A stretch of 64,000 nt of DNA from Schistocephalus solidus (taxonomy: Eukaryota; Platyhelminthes; Cestoda; Diphyllobothriidea; Diphyllobothriidae). How positions within the stretch are numbered: position 1 is the stretch's first letter; every line of letters starts with the position of its first letter. The notes beneath the pieces were generated by a model. The model was given only the letters and a program-made list of their open reading frames with translations, had not been told where the DNA came from and ran no database searches. The stretch is from contig WEDG01002096.1 in the NCBI GenBank assembly GCA_017591395.1, forward strand, positions 62,001 to 126,000. The letters are read 5' to 3'. This document shows positions 36,501 to 47,515 of this stretch, one piece after another. The position numbers and the translations under genes were made by a program.

Positions 36501-38140
36501 ATTATCCAAGTGGCCGTCTGAGCAATACAGTTTCTTATGTTAATGACTTTCGAACTGTTCTGCGAAGCTTTTAAAGGACCTATAGATACGTGGCAGCTTG
36601 TTTTTCTAAACTGGCCCAGAAAAGTATGGGTGGGACTGAATCATTGGTTCTTTAAATCTTGAACTTTTTATAGCTAGGTAATGAATCATTTACAGGCAAT
36701 TGTGCGAGCTCAGACCCAACATCGAGAATACAACCGCTCATAAAACGTTGAGTACGTTTCGCACCCAAAGTTTTACGGGTCTTATCGACCATTTGTTCTA
36801 TTAGTTATGGAATAAACAAATTATGTGCATTAAACTCACCTGCTATTTATTTTTTTCTGAATTTTACTCGCGAATATTGCCGACGCGCTATTATGGAATT
36901 CTTGAGTCTTTACAAGCCTTATTACTTACCCTTTGTTTTCTTTCAACCTATTATCCAAATCCAAGGATGCAGTCGGCAGAATTTCTTCTGACACAGGGAA
37001 ATTCAACGCATATAGACTTTCTGACTGAACATATTCGCTTGAGTTGTATCAAGTGTTCAAACCAATATTTTAGCTTTGAAGTTTATCTATCTGAACCACG
37101 TAGCAAATTAACAGTTTAGTTCAGTTGCCAACTTAGCAACCGCGTTAAATGCCCATTTGCTCTCAGGTTTCAGCGAAGCGAAAGCTATTGTGCATAATTC
37201 GACCACTCATAAAACATGTTTGCCAGCACTAAAGTGAACCACTTAACATGGAAGTAAGAATTGTAGCTATCGCATTGAATAAAGGTGTACTTTTCGCTGC
37301 TGATGAGAGTGAAAAGGCGATCGTGTTTCCCACTTCGCGATTACTGAAAACTTCGGTAATACGTTAAACCTGATAAGTTTTTCTGCATATGAGGATTATT
37401 ATCCAAAAAGAGCACGTGCTTGCGGTGCTATCACGAAAGGTGTGCACAGAAAAGGAAGGAAATATGCCATTTGAGATCACTTCCGTCCATAACTATTTTT
37501 TAGGGCGATACACGACTGAAAGTCTACCCAGGATTAGTTGAAAAAGGGAGGCAATCATAAAGTACAGTTTTCCCGATTAAACCGAAATTCGACCAGCTTA
37601 TTCAAAAGAAGGAAGCTAGAAAGATTGATTTGGACTTTTATTTAACATGAGTGGGCCTACGAGAGCTGGTTACTCGGCCGACGGTTTATTTTAGGCAGAT
37701 GACTCGCAGTAAAGCAGTTAATATCCTTGGGTCGTTTCCACCCATACTGACGGAGTTTCAGTTAAACTATGATCACATGTCATGAGTCGAACACACATTG
37801 ATAAACAAAGGTCAGCATCTATCGTCCTGAGCATGAGGCAAAGTTAACAAATTTTGGCTTAGTGGGCAAGGATTTGATGAAAAAACCTGTTTTCGGTTTT
37901 TATGTCGTTAAATAATTATTGCCCTTTCAGTCGGCGAACGCCTGAAGCTCTATAGAATCATGCCAAATCATGGAATTTGAACCACCAGGGAGATCTTAAG
38001 TCCAAAAGCGTTGAGCCCTACTTTTCTCGATGTATTCCTCCGATTATCGTTTTACCAATTGCGGATACCACAAGGATCATGCGTCATTACTTGACGGGTT
38101 TAAAATATTCTTGTTACAATTGTTTGCTTATGCGGAGGCA
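33600..38140. other. First channel intron, left part: AT-rich, no gene seen
   Basis: Long AT-rich DNA between the first and second recognised channel exons. Frames are short and unremarkable. No second gene or conserved exon was recognised within it. Confidence 0.5.
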
Positions 38141-38142
38141 GT

Positions 38143-38410
38143 ACCGAAATAGGTAAGAGAGACTGAGCCGGTCACTTCTGGCTTATTTTCAGTTTTTATG
38201 GTAACCTCGAAATCAAGCGCATTCAAGTTGAATGAACCACCATTGAAACAAGGATCCGTTGTCATGTCGGTGGACATTGGGAATTCTATCGACCATGGAA
38301 GGGCGTTAAAAGGCCCCGAAGGCTGGCTGACGACGTCGAATAAACCAGAAAGAGCCATTCCGGTCTCTCTTACCTTTGTCCGTATTATTTCTTGCGTGCA
38401 GTATTGGTCA
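38143..38410. repeat. Family B fragments in inverted pair
   Basis: A minus-strand core fragment (38150-38205, GTCACTTCTGGCTTATTTTC) faces a plus-strand core fragment (38318-38400, GGCTGGCTGACGACGTCGAA, GAGCCATTCCGGTCTCTCTT). The tRNA-like head is absent from both. Confidence 0.6.
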
Positions 38411-38689
38411 CCATGCGATAACTTGTAAGGGCTATAACGTGGACAAGCTAGACGCAACGAGATTCTCATGTCGCGTAAGCTGATTGGTTAACGCTCTTCG
38501 TATGATTGCTGGCTAATCGTTGTGGGCACTGAAAAAATTATTTAGCTTTTTGTATGCTATAAGCAGATGAATATATTATTAATGGAAGTAATACGTTCTC
38601 AGACAAAAGCTAGCCTCTGTTGAACAGCCGTCCTGCTCGTAACTTAGGAGTGTCGTGTCGTGTCCAGATCACATTTCAGCACGAAATGC

Positions 38690-38895
38690 GCTCGTTGCCT
38701 TTTGTCTTGGATCAGCAGTCTAGAGCCCCGTGGGCAGCCGCAAAGCCACACGTAATTATGCAAGAGGAATATTTGTAAGTACCAGAGAGATTAAGGCGAT
38801 TATTTCTGGCCTATTGGTTGTCATTAGGCAGTAAAACACCGACCTCACGTTTGGGTACCCAAAGAGCCTGGGTTCCACTTCCTGGTTATCTAACC
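38690..38895 (-). repeat. tRNA-derived repeat, family B, diverged copy
   Basis: The block AGTCTAGAGCCCCGTGGGCA (3' module) to GATTATTTCTGGCCTATTGG (core) matches the family on the minus strand. The head is only weakly recognisable around 38860-38885. Confidence 0.6.
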
Positions 38896-39099
38896 CGATC
38901 AAGCAGGGAATGCCAATCAGCCGCTCACTGCGATATCAGGTGGTACGTGACACATAAATGAAATCAGGTGATTGACGACGATTGCACACTTGCAAACGTG
39001 TGATGTTTCAACATTCAGACGTAAGTTCTGGCTCTGGAAGCCTTATATACAGAGATTTGAACTTAAAAGGGATCAGTGGCCAAATAATCCACCTTGGAA

Positions 39100-39215
39100 T
39101 ATGAAGTTATTCAAAAAGGGCGCTGGATATTACTGGATGATGACGGATAATAAGCCAGTAATGGTCATCCCGTCTTCGCTCATCATTGTCAAAGATCCTT
39201 CCACGACATGTGTTC
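39100..39215 (+). repeat. Family B core fragment
   Basis: TGATGACGGATAATAAGCCA and TGGTCATCCCGTCTTCGCTC reproduce the family core on the plus strand. No head and no 3' module. Confidence 0.6.
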
Positions 39216-39569
39216 TGTTTGATCTCACAGTTAAGGCCATTTTATATACAGATTATTTCATAAATATACGACTTATATTCGAGGACAAGTAAAAATTGCC
39301 ATGATTTGCCTGAAAATAAAACGTTTTGTTCAGTAGAGTAAAACTGACACTTTTTGTTCATAATTGAGCAGATTGTCAGACGCAGGAGATAAGATTCCAC
39401 TTTTATTGAGAAATTTGGCGCAAGGAAAACACTTAACTGTCTAAAAGCAGACTTCTCATGAGTAAGGGTGCTAATAGCATCTGCTGGTATGTCAAAGTAA
39501 CTTCTATTGTAGTGATGTGTCTGAAGTTCTATCCCACGAAAAGAAGCGAAAATGGGGACAAACCCAAAT

Positions 39570-39785
39570 TTTCTCGCTCTACCCCGGGTGTACCACCTGG
39601 AGTTGGGTATGACTGGCGGACGAAGGCTAATAAGCCAGAATTGGCCATTCCAATCTCCCCTGTCTTTGTCCTTAATTTTCTACTATCTATCCTACGAGCC
39701 ACTGCACGGCTATTGACATTGCTCGAGAGTGAGTTAAAAGGCAGAACGGAACGAGTGAATCCCTTAACCGATTGGTGAGCGTTGA
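39570..39785 (+). repeat. tRNA-derived repeat, family B, core and 3' module
   Basis: GGGTATGACTGGCGGACGAA, CAGAATTGGCCATTCCAATC and the 3' module (GAGCCACTGCACGGCTATTG, GGCAGAACGGAACGAGTGAA) run in family order and end at GATTGGTGAGCGTTGATC. A remnant of the head lies just upstream. Confidence 0.7.
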
Positions 39786-39789
39786 TCCA

Positions 39790-41395
39790 CCAAGAAAACT
39801 TGCTGTCAGGGCGTAGAGCAAAGACATTTTTTCGGACTTATGAACTTGCCATCCGTAGCAGTCAGTCATACAATAATCGCGAGTGCGAAACGCAACTTCT
39901 GCCGCCTCAACTACGCACAGGTGGCGGTACAGCAGCACTATCAACCGAACATCAAAGTCTTCAGAATGGGAGGCTCCTAGATAACCTCATTTGCCAGTCG
40001 AACATCCGCCTACGGCCGAAATCGGAGCACGGTTATCCTCCATGGCTTCACATCAATTACTCGTCAGTAATAACTATCAGTGGCTACGAAACACCCCTTC
40101 GTTCGGCAGCAAAGGCTGGAAGGCTAAGGTGGGTCGACGGGAATGAACCACTTGAGGTCACACCCTGGAAGATGTTGATGCATGTGAACGGTTTCTCTCT
40201 ATCAAGCATAACCTCATCTTTTGACTTACACTCGTTTGTACAAAATCCTATCAAATGGGATCAGCGGTAAGTACCACCTGGACGAGGAGGCAGACTTACA
40301 GTCAGACTGAGCAGGGTCTAAGTACCCTCCGCCAGCGTGGCGTATCACGCAGGGAAGTGACCAGATTCGATCTACGGTTGTCATCTAAAGCACAGTTTTA
40401 TTTGGTCGGGCAGTTCAGTTCACGGTAACAGTCCTAGCCGTTCGAAACGCCTCTGCAATTTCTTCTTTAGTCTTACACTCCATCCGTACAAACTGTCCTT
40501 CGCGACGGACCATCGCTACCACAGATAGTACCAAACGGACATGTGAAGTAGCGTGACTGCATCTGCATACATTTCTTTTCAGTGGATCGCTGGGCGCACA
40601 ATTCAATTATTCGTACGGACGCCGGAAAGCGTTCATCACACGGGCATTTTGACATGCGCCGCCAACGCCGCTGCTGCAGCGCTGGATCCATGGCCTTGTC
40701 ACACACACGCACAAACACATAAAGAGGGAATGCTCGTCAGCCCATCAGCGCGCTAGCTGGTGCAGTTCTGCCTGCCCAAACAGACGCGTGTGCATTTGTG
40801 CACCCGTGGGCCTTTTCCCACTGCCTCGGATGTAGCCATTATGAAGTCCCCTCCCTTTCTTCGCTTGCTTATCCGCTCTGGTTACTTCCACACGGGCGTC
40901 CCTATGCGCGAGCGCGAATTTGCGATGGGTGCGTGCGTGCGTGCGTGCATGCGTGTGCTTGTTTGGGGCATTGGAAAAGGTCAGTGCCGATGTGCCCGAT
41001 CGATTAGACCCATGGAAAAAACTAGCGTCTTGTGACGCCGCTACTGTCAGCATTGAAAGACGGGTTCGTCAGCTGATGTGGATGATTCTTGTGGGCGCAA
41101 CTGCGTTATCACTTTCTCGATTGGAAGCCCGGTTTGCGGGGCAATTTAAACGCATACACTAACCGAATTTTGATTTTTTCAAATTGCAAAGAAGTTCTTA
41201 CGTAGGGATGTAATGATCAATCAGCCCTCCCGCCATGCAGGCATTTTGATTGGGAATCTTCTCAACGAGCCGTAACCATCATACCAGTGATGCTACTCAG
41301 TTTATGCATATATCATCGTGAGGGAATAATTGAGCAAGGAGGTCATGGAATACGTCCGTCCTCTTGCGCCTCGAGGCTCTACCTAAAACCCTGAT
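39790..41395. other. Channel intron sequence, no recognisable gene
   Basis: Several medium frames (for example 39782-40267, 162 codons) overlap repeat sequence and show no known motif. A (TGCG)n-type run is at 40929-40952. I see no conserved exon. Confidence 0.35.
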
Positions 41396-41397
41396 AG

Positions 41398-41580
41398 GCC
41401 GTCGGACAACGGCCAGTACTGACGCAGACAAGAGTACTGACAGACGCAAGGGAGGTTGGAGTGGACAGTTCCCGTTTCTTAGCCGCTGCCATTTAATCGT
41501 AACCCAACCGCAGGTTCGTATAGCTCGAAGTTCAAATCTTGACGCTTTGGTCCTTGAGCGTTAAGTCCACGGCCTTATCA
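41398..41580 (-). repeat. Family B, strongly diverged copy
   Basis: GCAAGGGAGGTTGGAGTGGA with TTAGCCGCTGCCATTTAATC follows the family core layout on the minus strand, ending in a degraded head (GACGCTTTGGTCCTTGAGCG). Confidence 0.4.
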
Positions 41581-41799
41581 TTAACCTCCGGACCTGCTAT
41601 TATGGCGGTTGCGATTTGGAATATTAAATATCGTGGGATGGTCATTTGCCGACGGCAAGTAAGCTATAACTGTCAATACCCGTCCCCTCTACCGGTATTT
41701 CCTATGCATAATATAGGTTGAATAGCTGAGGTAGGGTGCAATCCGATATGGTCTAGTGAAGAAGGAAGGCTTATCGGAAAATGGAGGTGTACACGGGAA

Positions 41800-41860
41800 A
41801 CACGTGAAACACCTCCTAACACCTGAAACTCCTAACACCTCCTCACACCCCGTCTCGCAT
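41800..41860. repeat. Short imperfect ACACCTCCTA tandem
   Basis: Repeats of ACACCTCCTAACACCTGAAA type occur three to four times with variation, followed by CACCTCCTCACACC. A small minisatellite. Confidence 0.6.
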
Positions 41861-42290
41861 CGACGACCTTTGAGTTCACCGTCTGCAGTCGTATTTAATC
41901 GCCATCGCCCTTCCCCTTCGACACAGAGAACCCTAACATTCCCCCCCCCTAATCGGCCCAAATCCTAACGTAATTATGTGCCCACCCATTTCACACCACT
42001 TTGTTGTGCGTCATTATCTGTCCTCTAGCACAAATTGGTTATCTGACCATTTAACTTTCTCCTCTGTTACTTTCGTCTGACCACGGGTTGGTGTGATCAA
42101 CTTGAAAATTCACGACCTCAACTCCATTTTCCGAAGAGCCTTCCTTCTACAATAGGTACCAGCTAAAAGCCTAGAAACGTGTTTCACCGATGTTTCTGCT
42201 GCTGCGTGACACAGCAACGAGGGGTTCGGCTCCTCAGTGGGTCCCCCAGCGTTCTCTATGCGGTTTCTGGTATATGGACTCCAGAGAATA

Positions 42291-42434
42291 ATCAGGGAAA
42301 TAATTTCTGAAATTATTAAGTGCAGGACATGGAGTCAGGTGATTCGGACATGATTTTCGGTTCTGTCCCTAAAACGTCATGTCCGAATCACCTGACACCA
42401 TGTCCTGCACTTAATATTTTCAGAAATTATTTCC

Positions 42435-42479
<45 letters not shown>
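42291..42479. repeat. Near-perfect 63-bp-arm hairpin followed by (TA)n
   Basis: Left arm 42291-42353 and right arm 42377-42439 are inverted complements with only about two mismatches, separated by a 23-base loop. A (TA)n tract follows at 42438-42479. The arms hold no protein motif. This is the form of a foldback or MITE-like element (TA is the target preference of Tc1/mariner-type MITEs), but it could also arise by local inverted duplication. Confidence 0.9.
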
Positions 42480-42482
<3 letters not shown>

Positions 42483-42663
42483 TAAAGGGAATGACAGAGA
42501 TTAGGGGTAATTTGATACAGAACTGTCCCGGGCTTAGTTGCCTTCATTTAGTCAAGCACAACCCTAACCATCAGTTAGGACCAGAAACACAAACATGCGC
42601 ATACACAGCTGACGCAGCTAGGGTTTACCAGGTGGGTCGTAAGCACTTCACTGAAACCGAAAT

Positions 42664-42917
42664 TCATCAATGCCCCAACCACCTGCCATTCTATGTCACT
42701 GCAGATCAGGTGTGCACATGTTTTTATTTACGATCCCAGCTGGTATTCAGGGTTATGCTTGGTTGAATGAAGGTAAATAAGCTCCAAACATTTATGGATC
42801 AACTTACCCAAAATCTCTCACTCAGGAATGCGATCACCCCAGCTGGGGATCGGAAATACAACCATGCGCACACCCGATCTGCAGTTAAATAAAATATCAG
42901 GTTGCGGGGCATTGATG
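42664..42917. repeat. Second inverted repeat, arms about 85 bp
   Basis: The left arm (about 42664-42747, containing CATCAATGCCCCAACCACCT and GCAGATCAGGTGTGCACATG) is the inverted complement of the right arm (about 42830-42917, containing GCGCACACCCGATCTGCAGT and GGTTGCGGGGCATTGATGA), with several mismatches. The loop is about 82 bases. It lies 185 bp from the hairpin at 42.3 kb and is unrelated in sequence. Confidence 0.8.
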
Positions 42918-43444
42918 AACCAATCAGGCATCCGATGCGGAAATTGGCGCAAGCCCCTGTAATGGACTTGGCAACCAATCGATAAAGTAGCCGCATGTGC
43001 GTGAAAATTGAAAATCGATCTCAAAATAACTTCGCAAGTGAGGTGGATACACCGGCAGACCAAGATACCAGGGGATTCATGAAGTAACTTCCGATCCGAC
43101 CAAATGTTTACAAAAAATAGCTGAACGACTATCCGGTTAAATTATCGTTGGCATCCTCGCGTCCTAAATTTCGATAGGGAGCAGTGGCGGATCGGACGGT
43201 CGTATGCCTGACCTGACGTTTTTTTAGATAGGTAAATGATTTAAATGATTGGGAGTCTAACATTCATGCATTTTAAGGTTAACTTATAAGTTCCTAGTTA
43301 ACCCCTTTTGAAAATTTTTTTTGGTAACTCTGCGATTGTTTTCTCGTGATAGGAGATTGTTTAAATTAGTCCATCCTGTTATCAGTCTCGTTTGCCTTCT
43401 GATACGTTCATAGCATCCCCTACTTAATTCTCATTGATCCACAG

Positions 43445-43550
43445 ACCCTTTGAGTTTTTCATTCTGGCAACCATTCTGGCCAATTGCATAGCCCTGGCGA
43501 TCAATCACCCCTATCCCCAAGGCGATTTCAACGCAACGAATCTGGCTTTG
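43445..43550 (+). CDS. Cav1: Cav1-like calcium channel alpha-1, exon for IS1
   Basis: The exon encodes [19 protein letters not shown] followed by [16 protein letters not shown]. This is transmembrane segment S1 of domain I plus the first extracellular loop. PFE..IL.TI.ANC.ALAI and the loop pattern P.P..D.NATN are the Cav1 (L-type) signature; Cav2 channels carry ANCIVLALEQ here. The acceptor is ccacag (43439-43444) and the donor is GTGAGT at 43551. The single A before the CCC codon completes the Lys codon left open by the exon at 33599, and the exon ends in phase 0. The NAT triplet is a potential N-glycosylation site on the extracellular side. I am confident about the family. Assignment to Cav1 rather than a divergent Cav2 rests on this and the later exons. 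Confidence 0.93.
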
Positions 43551-43839
43551 GTGAGTTTTTGTATATATTTTTAAATTTCAGATGAAGCTGAGATAGCATT
43601 CGTAGACATTTAATTTCCGATAAGACTTGTTCGGTATCCTTTCGATTTCTTACTTCAAAGAAGGGCGAAAACATCGAAAAGACCCTTACCAAATGTTCCC
43701 TCTCTGTCTGATATAAGAGTTACCCGGACAGGCTAGATGCACTTTATGACTTTGATCGCTTGGATACGGATAAGAATACTGCTCAATCTACTACAGTTCA
43801 CATTGTTCCAACTTCCAGAGAAGGGAATATCCCCGATGT

Positions 43840-44240
43840 GCCTTGGGCTTACTCTCGAGCCTAGCCAACAGCCGCACAGCGAAAGGTATTTTACTTAGAA
43901 AAAAATTACCGACACAGACAAGGGGAATTGGAATGGCCGTTTCTGTTGGTTAGAAGTCCAGCGCCTTAACCATTGATACATGGGCGCCGATTGCACATCG
44001 AGCCTTAGGGGCCTCAAAACCTTGGGTTGGGTATGACCGACTGATGATGGCTATTAAACCAGAAATGGTACTTGTAGTCTGCATTTTATCTGTCAGTAAT
44101 GTCACTATCAAATAAGCTGTAGCTCAGCGACGTGCCTTAAAGCAAAGAAGGTCTCTCTCTCGAGAGACGGAGAACTACAACATAAATGCGGAACGAGTAA
44201 AGGTAATCGATCATTGAGTAGATATATGTTCCTCTAGACT
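43840..44240. repeat. Family B inverted pair within channel intron 2
   Basis: The minus-strand copy 43840-44000 (CTCGAGCCTAGCCAACAGCC, GGGGAATTGGAATGGCCGTT, head GGTTAGAAGTCCAGCGCCTT) is followed by a plus-strand copy (44010-44235, TTGGGTATGACCGACTGATG to GCGGAACGAGTAAAGGTAAT). The arrangement resembles the inverted pair at 3279-3670. It ends 55 bp before the IS2-IS3 exon. Confidence 0.7.
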
Positions 44241-44295
44241 TTTTCACGGTTTGAACCGTCGCTCAACTGCAGCCTGTTTGTTTCTCCTCGCCCAG

Positions 44296-44435
44296 GAAAA
44301 AACTGAGCTCTTCTTCCTTATCATCTTCACCATGGAGTCTCTCCTGAAGATCATCGCTTATGGCTTTGTTCTGCATCCGGATGCCTATCTTCGGAACTTT
44401 TGGAACGTACTCGATTTCTCCATTGTGGTCATCGG
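44296..44435 (+). CDS. Cav1: Cav1-like calcium channel alpha-1, exon for IS2-IS3
   Basis: Starting [20 protein letters not shown], the 46-codon exon covers segment S2, the short S2-S3 loop ([21 protein letters not shown]) and S3 (SIVVIG). It lines up without gaps with the Cav1 block EYLFLIIFTVEAFLK..AYG..LHP.AYLRN.WN.LDF.IVV.G. The Glu in IFTMES and the Asp in NVLDF are the conserved S2 and S3 acidic residues that pair with S4 gating charges in voltage sensors. The acceptor is cccag (44291-44295) and the donor GTAAGT at 44436. The exon enters in phase 0 and leaves after two bases of a Gly codon, which the next exon completes. The intron before it (745 bp) contains family B repeat sequence. 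Confidence 0.95.
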
Positions 44436-44910
44436 GTAAGTTGAAAGGTCATTCAAAAGGTACAGGGATCCTTGTGCACCCGTGTCCGTCACATGTTACG
44501 CGAGTGGCACGCGTCGGAGGTAAGTTGTGTAGCTCGTCTCTCAACGACCTCTCCAGTCAGGTCAACCCAGATCTGCTGCTGGTATCAGAGGAGAACGAGG
44601 GAATTGGGTCATTCCATTTCGTATCCAACACTGGTTTCCTCATTTTCATGGTACAGTAACAGTGGCGACTTTAGAGTTGGGGTTGCCAAAAAACAAGACA
44701 AGTCCGTTAAAATCAAAGCAAGATTTTTCTAGGTTTACACCCTTTTGTATCAGTCTTGGTCAGTCGGCAAGTTCCTGTTACTTTGTAGTTCAGCCAAGGC
44801 TCAGGAAGAGGCCTGTCCAATCACATATATCCGTCTTAATAAAAAATCACATTCACCTCAGTTAGTCTTGCTTTATGGTCTTTTTCACGTTTTGTTGTGC
44901 TTCATTTCAG
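44436..44910. other. Channel intron 3
   Basis: Short intron with canonical GT/AG ends and a pyrimidine tract before 44910. No feature inside. Confidence 0.7.
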
Positions 44911-45008
44911 GTTGGGTTCCAAGTGCCTGGAGAACACGAAGCTGGATGTAAAGTCATTGCGTGCTTTTCGAGTGCTTCGACCGCTGCGACTAGTATCAGG
45001 CCTGCCGA
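44911..45008 (+). CDS. Cav1: Cav1-like calcium channel alpha-1, exon for S3-S4 linker and IS4
   Basis: After the base that completes Gly, the exon reads [10 protein letters not shown] and then [20 protein letters not shown] and LPS. The second part is the voltage-sensing S4 helix of domain I, with basic residues at every third position (K, R, R, R, R), nearly identical to the Cav1 sequence [23 protein letters not shown]. The S3-S4 linker is only about ten residues, shorter than in the vertebrate Cav1 channels I know. The acceptor ttcatttcag (44901-44910) has a good pyrimidine tract, and the donor is GTGAGT at 45009. The exon ends after the first base of a Ser codon completed by the exon at 46576. 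The phases are consistent on both sides. Confidence 0.95.
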
Positions 45009-46230
45009 GTGAGTTTCAACTTACACGCGCCATTTTCCAGTCCCATAAAGCCACACTCTGAAGTGCATGCGCGAACTAGTGAAAACTGTTAACGCGTTAC
45101 TCTCGATACCAATTATCCCTGCTAATTCTACCCAGAGCGCTGGATCTTTAAGCTCCAGTCGTTCAACCGACTCACGGTTAATTCGCTGTTCACCCGACCG
45201 TGATCTGATGGAGGATCAATTTTCTGCAAAAAACAGTTTCGAAGTAGCCGCAAATCATTTTACTTTTTAACACGACTCTTTCAGGCTGTGAATAAACCAA
45301 CTTTGGCGATAAACAGAAGCCACTGTATAGTGCCATAGCGCTCTGGCTTTTAGAAGTGATATATGCCGTCGGTTTTTAGGATGGGTGTATAATAATTCCG
45401 GAGGAGCGAGATAGTCTGTAGCTGTCTAATCATAAGATTCTGCTTCTTTTGCAGCCGAAATTCACGGATAGACATGTAATTATCAACCATGCTGATAGAA
45501 TCTCCAGCCAGGCGCACAGGCCGTACCTTCCTCGTTTTACCTGGAGCAAGAGTGATTGGCTGTGCCGCTCTGATGCCTATGGTTTACCGCGTGAGGCCGT
45601 ATATTTGATCTTTTGTTTGTATGCGTAGCAAATGTAGAATAAGAAAGTATAGTTATCAAATGAAGAGGCCGGAAAGGCCAGTTCCCCCGAGAACAATGAA
45701 ATGCGAGTCGAATCCTACCATGATTGGCAGCTGATTGGTTCTCTGTAGGCCTCGAAATCCTTGTATGTACCCATCCATGGACCGCGCATGTTATTATTGG
45801 TTAACGCGGTTCGATGCAGACTCAAATTGGCGAATTCGAGACCTGGTCGATTGCTATGATGCTTTGACCCAGATCGTAACCTCTGTTAATGCTTCGATTC
45901 AATTACTTGTTTGCAAACCAAAAATGGCACTCTGGGCCGCTCATCTGACATACGTCAAGGCGTCAGCCATGCTGCCCGTTTTATCTGACAAGCCGTGAAG
46001 CATTAGTAAAGACTGTTGCTTGGAGCTGGACAAACGGTGCTACGTCGCCACTTTAGGATACGGGGCTGAAAAGATAAGTTTCAAACGAAGCCCTTCCAAA
46101 CGTATGGACTTGGCTCCCTTTCATACATTTATACCTCATTGATCAATGAAATCACTTAGGCAAACGGGCTCGGTACATTTTTGAAGATAGAGGTTCCGAT
46201 TAAAAACAGCCAATAAAACAGGAGAGTACT
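45009..46230. other. Channel intron 4, left part
   Basis: No repeat or gene recognised. The frame at 45735-45998 has no familiar motif. Confidence 0.5.
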
Positions 46231-46234
46231 CCTG

Positions 46235-46446
46235 ACCACCACCACCACCACCACCACCACCACCACCACCACCACCACCACCACCACCACCACCACCACC
46301 ACCACCACCACCACCACCACCACCACCACCACCACCACCACCACCACCACCACCACCACTCCCCACCACCACAACCACCACCATAATCACCACCACCACC
46401 ACCACCACCACCACCACCACCACCACCACCATCACCACCACCACCA
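46235..46446. repeat. (CCA)n microsatellite
   Basis: About 210 bp of CCA units with small interruptions near 46358-46390 and 46432. It lies in channel intron 4, about 130 bp before the IS5 exon. The minus-strand frames through it (poly-Gly, poly-Val, poly-Trp) are artefacts. Confidence 0.97.
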
Positions 46447-46575
46447 AGAAAATGCAAACAATTAAAAATTTAACTTACAAAAAATGTTACCATCCATGAG
46501 TTTACTGTTGGGAATATGATGATTCGCGTGCGCAGGAAAATCTCCGTGCATTCCCTATCCTTTCCTTTCATGCAG

Positions 46576-46737
46576 GTCTTCAGGTCGTGCTGAACTCCAT
46601 ATTCACAGCCATGGTGCCCCTCTTCCACATTGGTCTCCTCGTCATCTTTGTGATCACAGTCTACGCCATTATTGGTTTGGAGTTGTTTCAAAGCAAACTG
46701 CACGCCACCTGTTACTTTGTCAACAGCAACGACTCCT
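46576..46737 (+). CDS. Cav1: Cav1-like calcium channel alpha-1, exon for IS5 and turret start
   Basis: The exon encodes [20 protein letters not shown] followed by [20 protein letters not shown], then [13 protein letters not shown]. This is the S4-S5 linker, segment S5 and the start of the extracellular turret of domain I. Cav1 consensus for the same stretch is [37 protein letters not shown], including the turret cysteine. The acceptor is catgcag (46569-46575) and the donor GTAAGT at 46738. The exon begins with two bases that complete the Ser codon of the IS4 exon and ends after one base (T). A (CCA)n microsatellite sits about 130 bp upstream in the preceding intron. Confidence 0.95.
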
Positions 46738-47439
46738 GTAAGTTCCATGAAAAAAAGACGTAACAAATCAGGAAATGGCTAGTGATTAGAATCAAATTGT
46801 AAGGGCATATCGTCTTTTAAAATTTGTAAAACACTTTTATATATCTTATTTGGCTTAACGCGAAAAGCTTGGTGACATCAGTTAGATTTCAACCTCCGGC
46901 AGCAAGGCTTCGGGACAGCCAGTGCTCCAACCACGTGATCTGTGAGGGCCCACTTTTATGTACATGTTTCACAAGGAGATTCATTGACCACCTTATGAGA
47001 CATGCTTGCCGCGTTTGCCTCGGGGTCCGATCTAAAGCTCTCGCAGGCAGTCGCATAGCGACCGGGAATATATGCGCGAAGGAGTACGGACAAATGCAAG
47101 AGAGACTTGAATAGACATTTTTGGGTGATATCCACGGGCCACGCACAAGTCTTCCAATGAAGTCTTTACGGGCACCGACAACCTCATAAAACCTAATCCT
47201 CATTCGTAGCCCACCAGAACAGCCACGCAAGCGGATGAACCAGTGAAAAATTGCTGAACGATTTCACCGTTATGCCTGAGAAGGTCTGTACTATTTTCTT
47301 ACATATTGACTTGGTTGAACTTTGTTCAATGAATTTTCATGCCTATCAACTCCAGTTTTAAACTCATAAGACAATGTATTACCCTACAATCACAAATATG
47401 GGCCCAGGTAACCAGATGAGAAGAAGTACACGCGATTGT

Positions 47440-47515
47440 ATGAACAATAGTTTTATTCGCCTAACGTTTCCGATTCATATTCGAACTCATCAGCAACAAC
47501 ATTAGATACGAGTAT
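47440..47515 (-). ncRNA. Hammerhead-ribozyme-like motif of Penelope-like element (degenerate)
   Basis: On the minus strand, CTGATGAG (47493-47486) is followed after a potential short stem-loop (TTCGAATATGAATC) by GGAAAC (about 47470-47465). This is the order of the hammerhead catalytic core (CUGAUGA - stem II - GAAA). Penelope-like elements are known to carry such ribozymes near their ends. Stem II pairing is weak (GUUC/GAAU), and I cannot place a clean NUH cleavage site or stem I, so this copy is probably decayed. Confidence 0.45.

Noticed and set aside
46136..46457. Three overlapping minus-strand frames rich in Gly, Val or Trp
   Set aside because: They are readings of the (CCA)n tract in three phases, not proteins.
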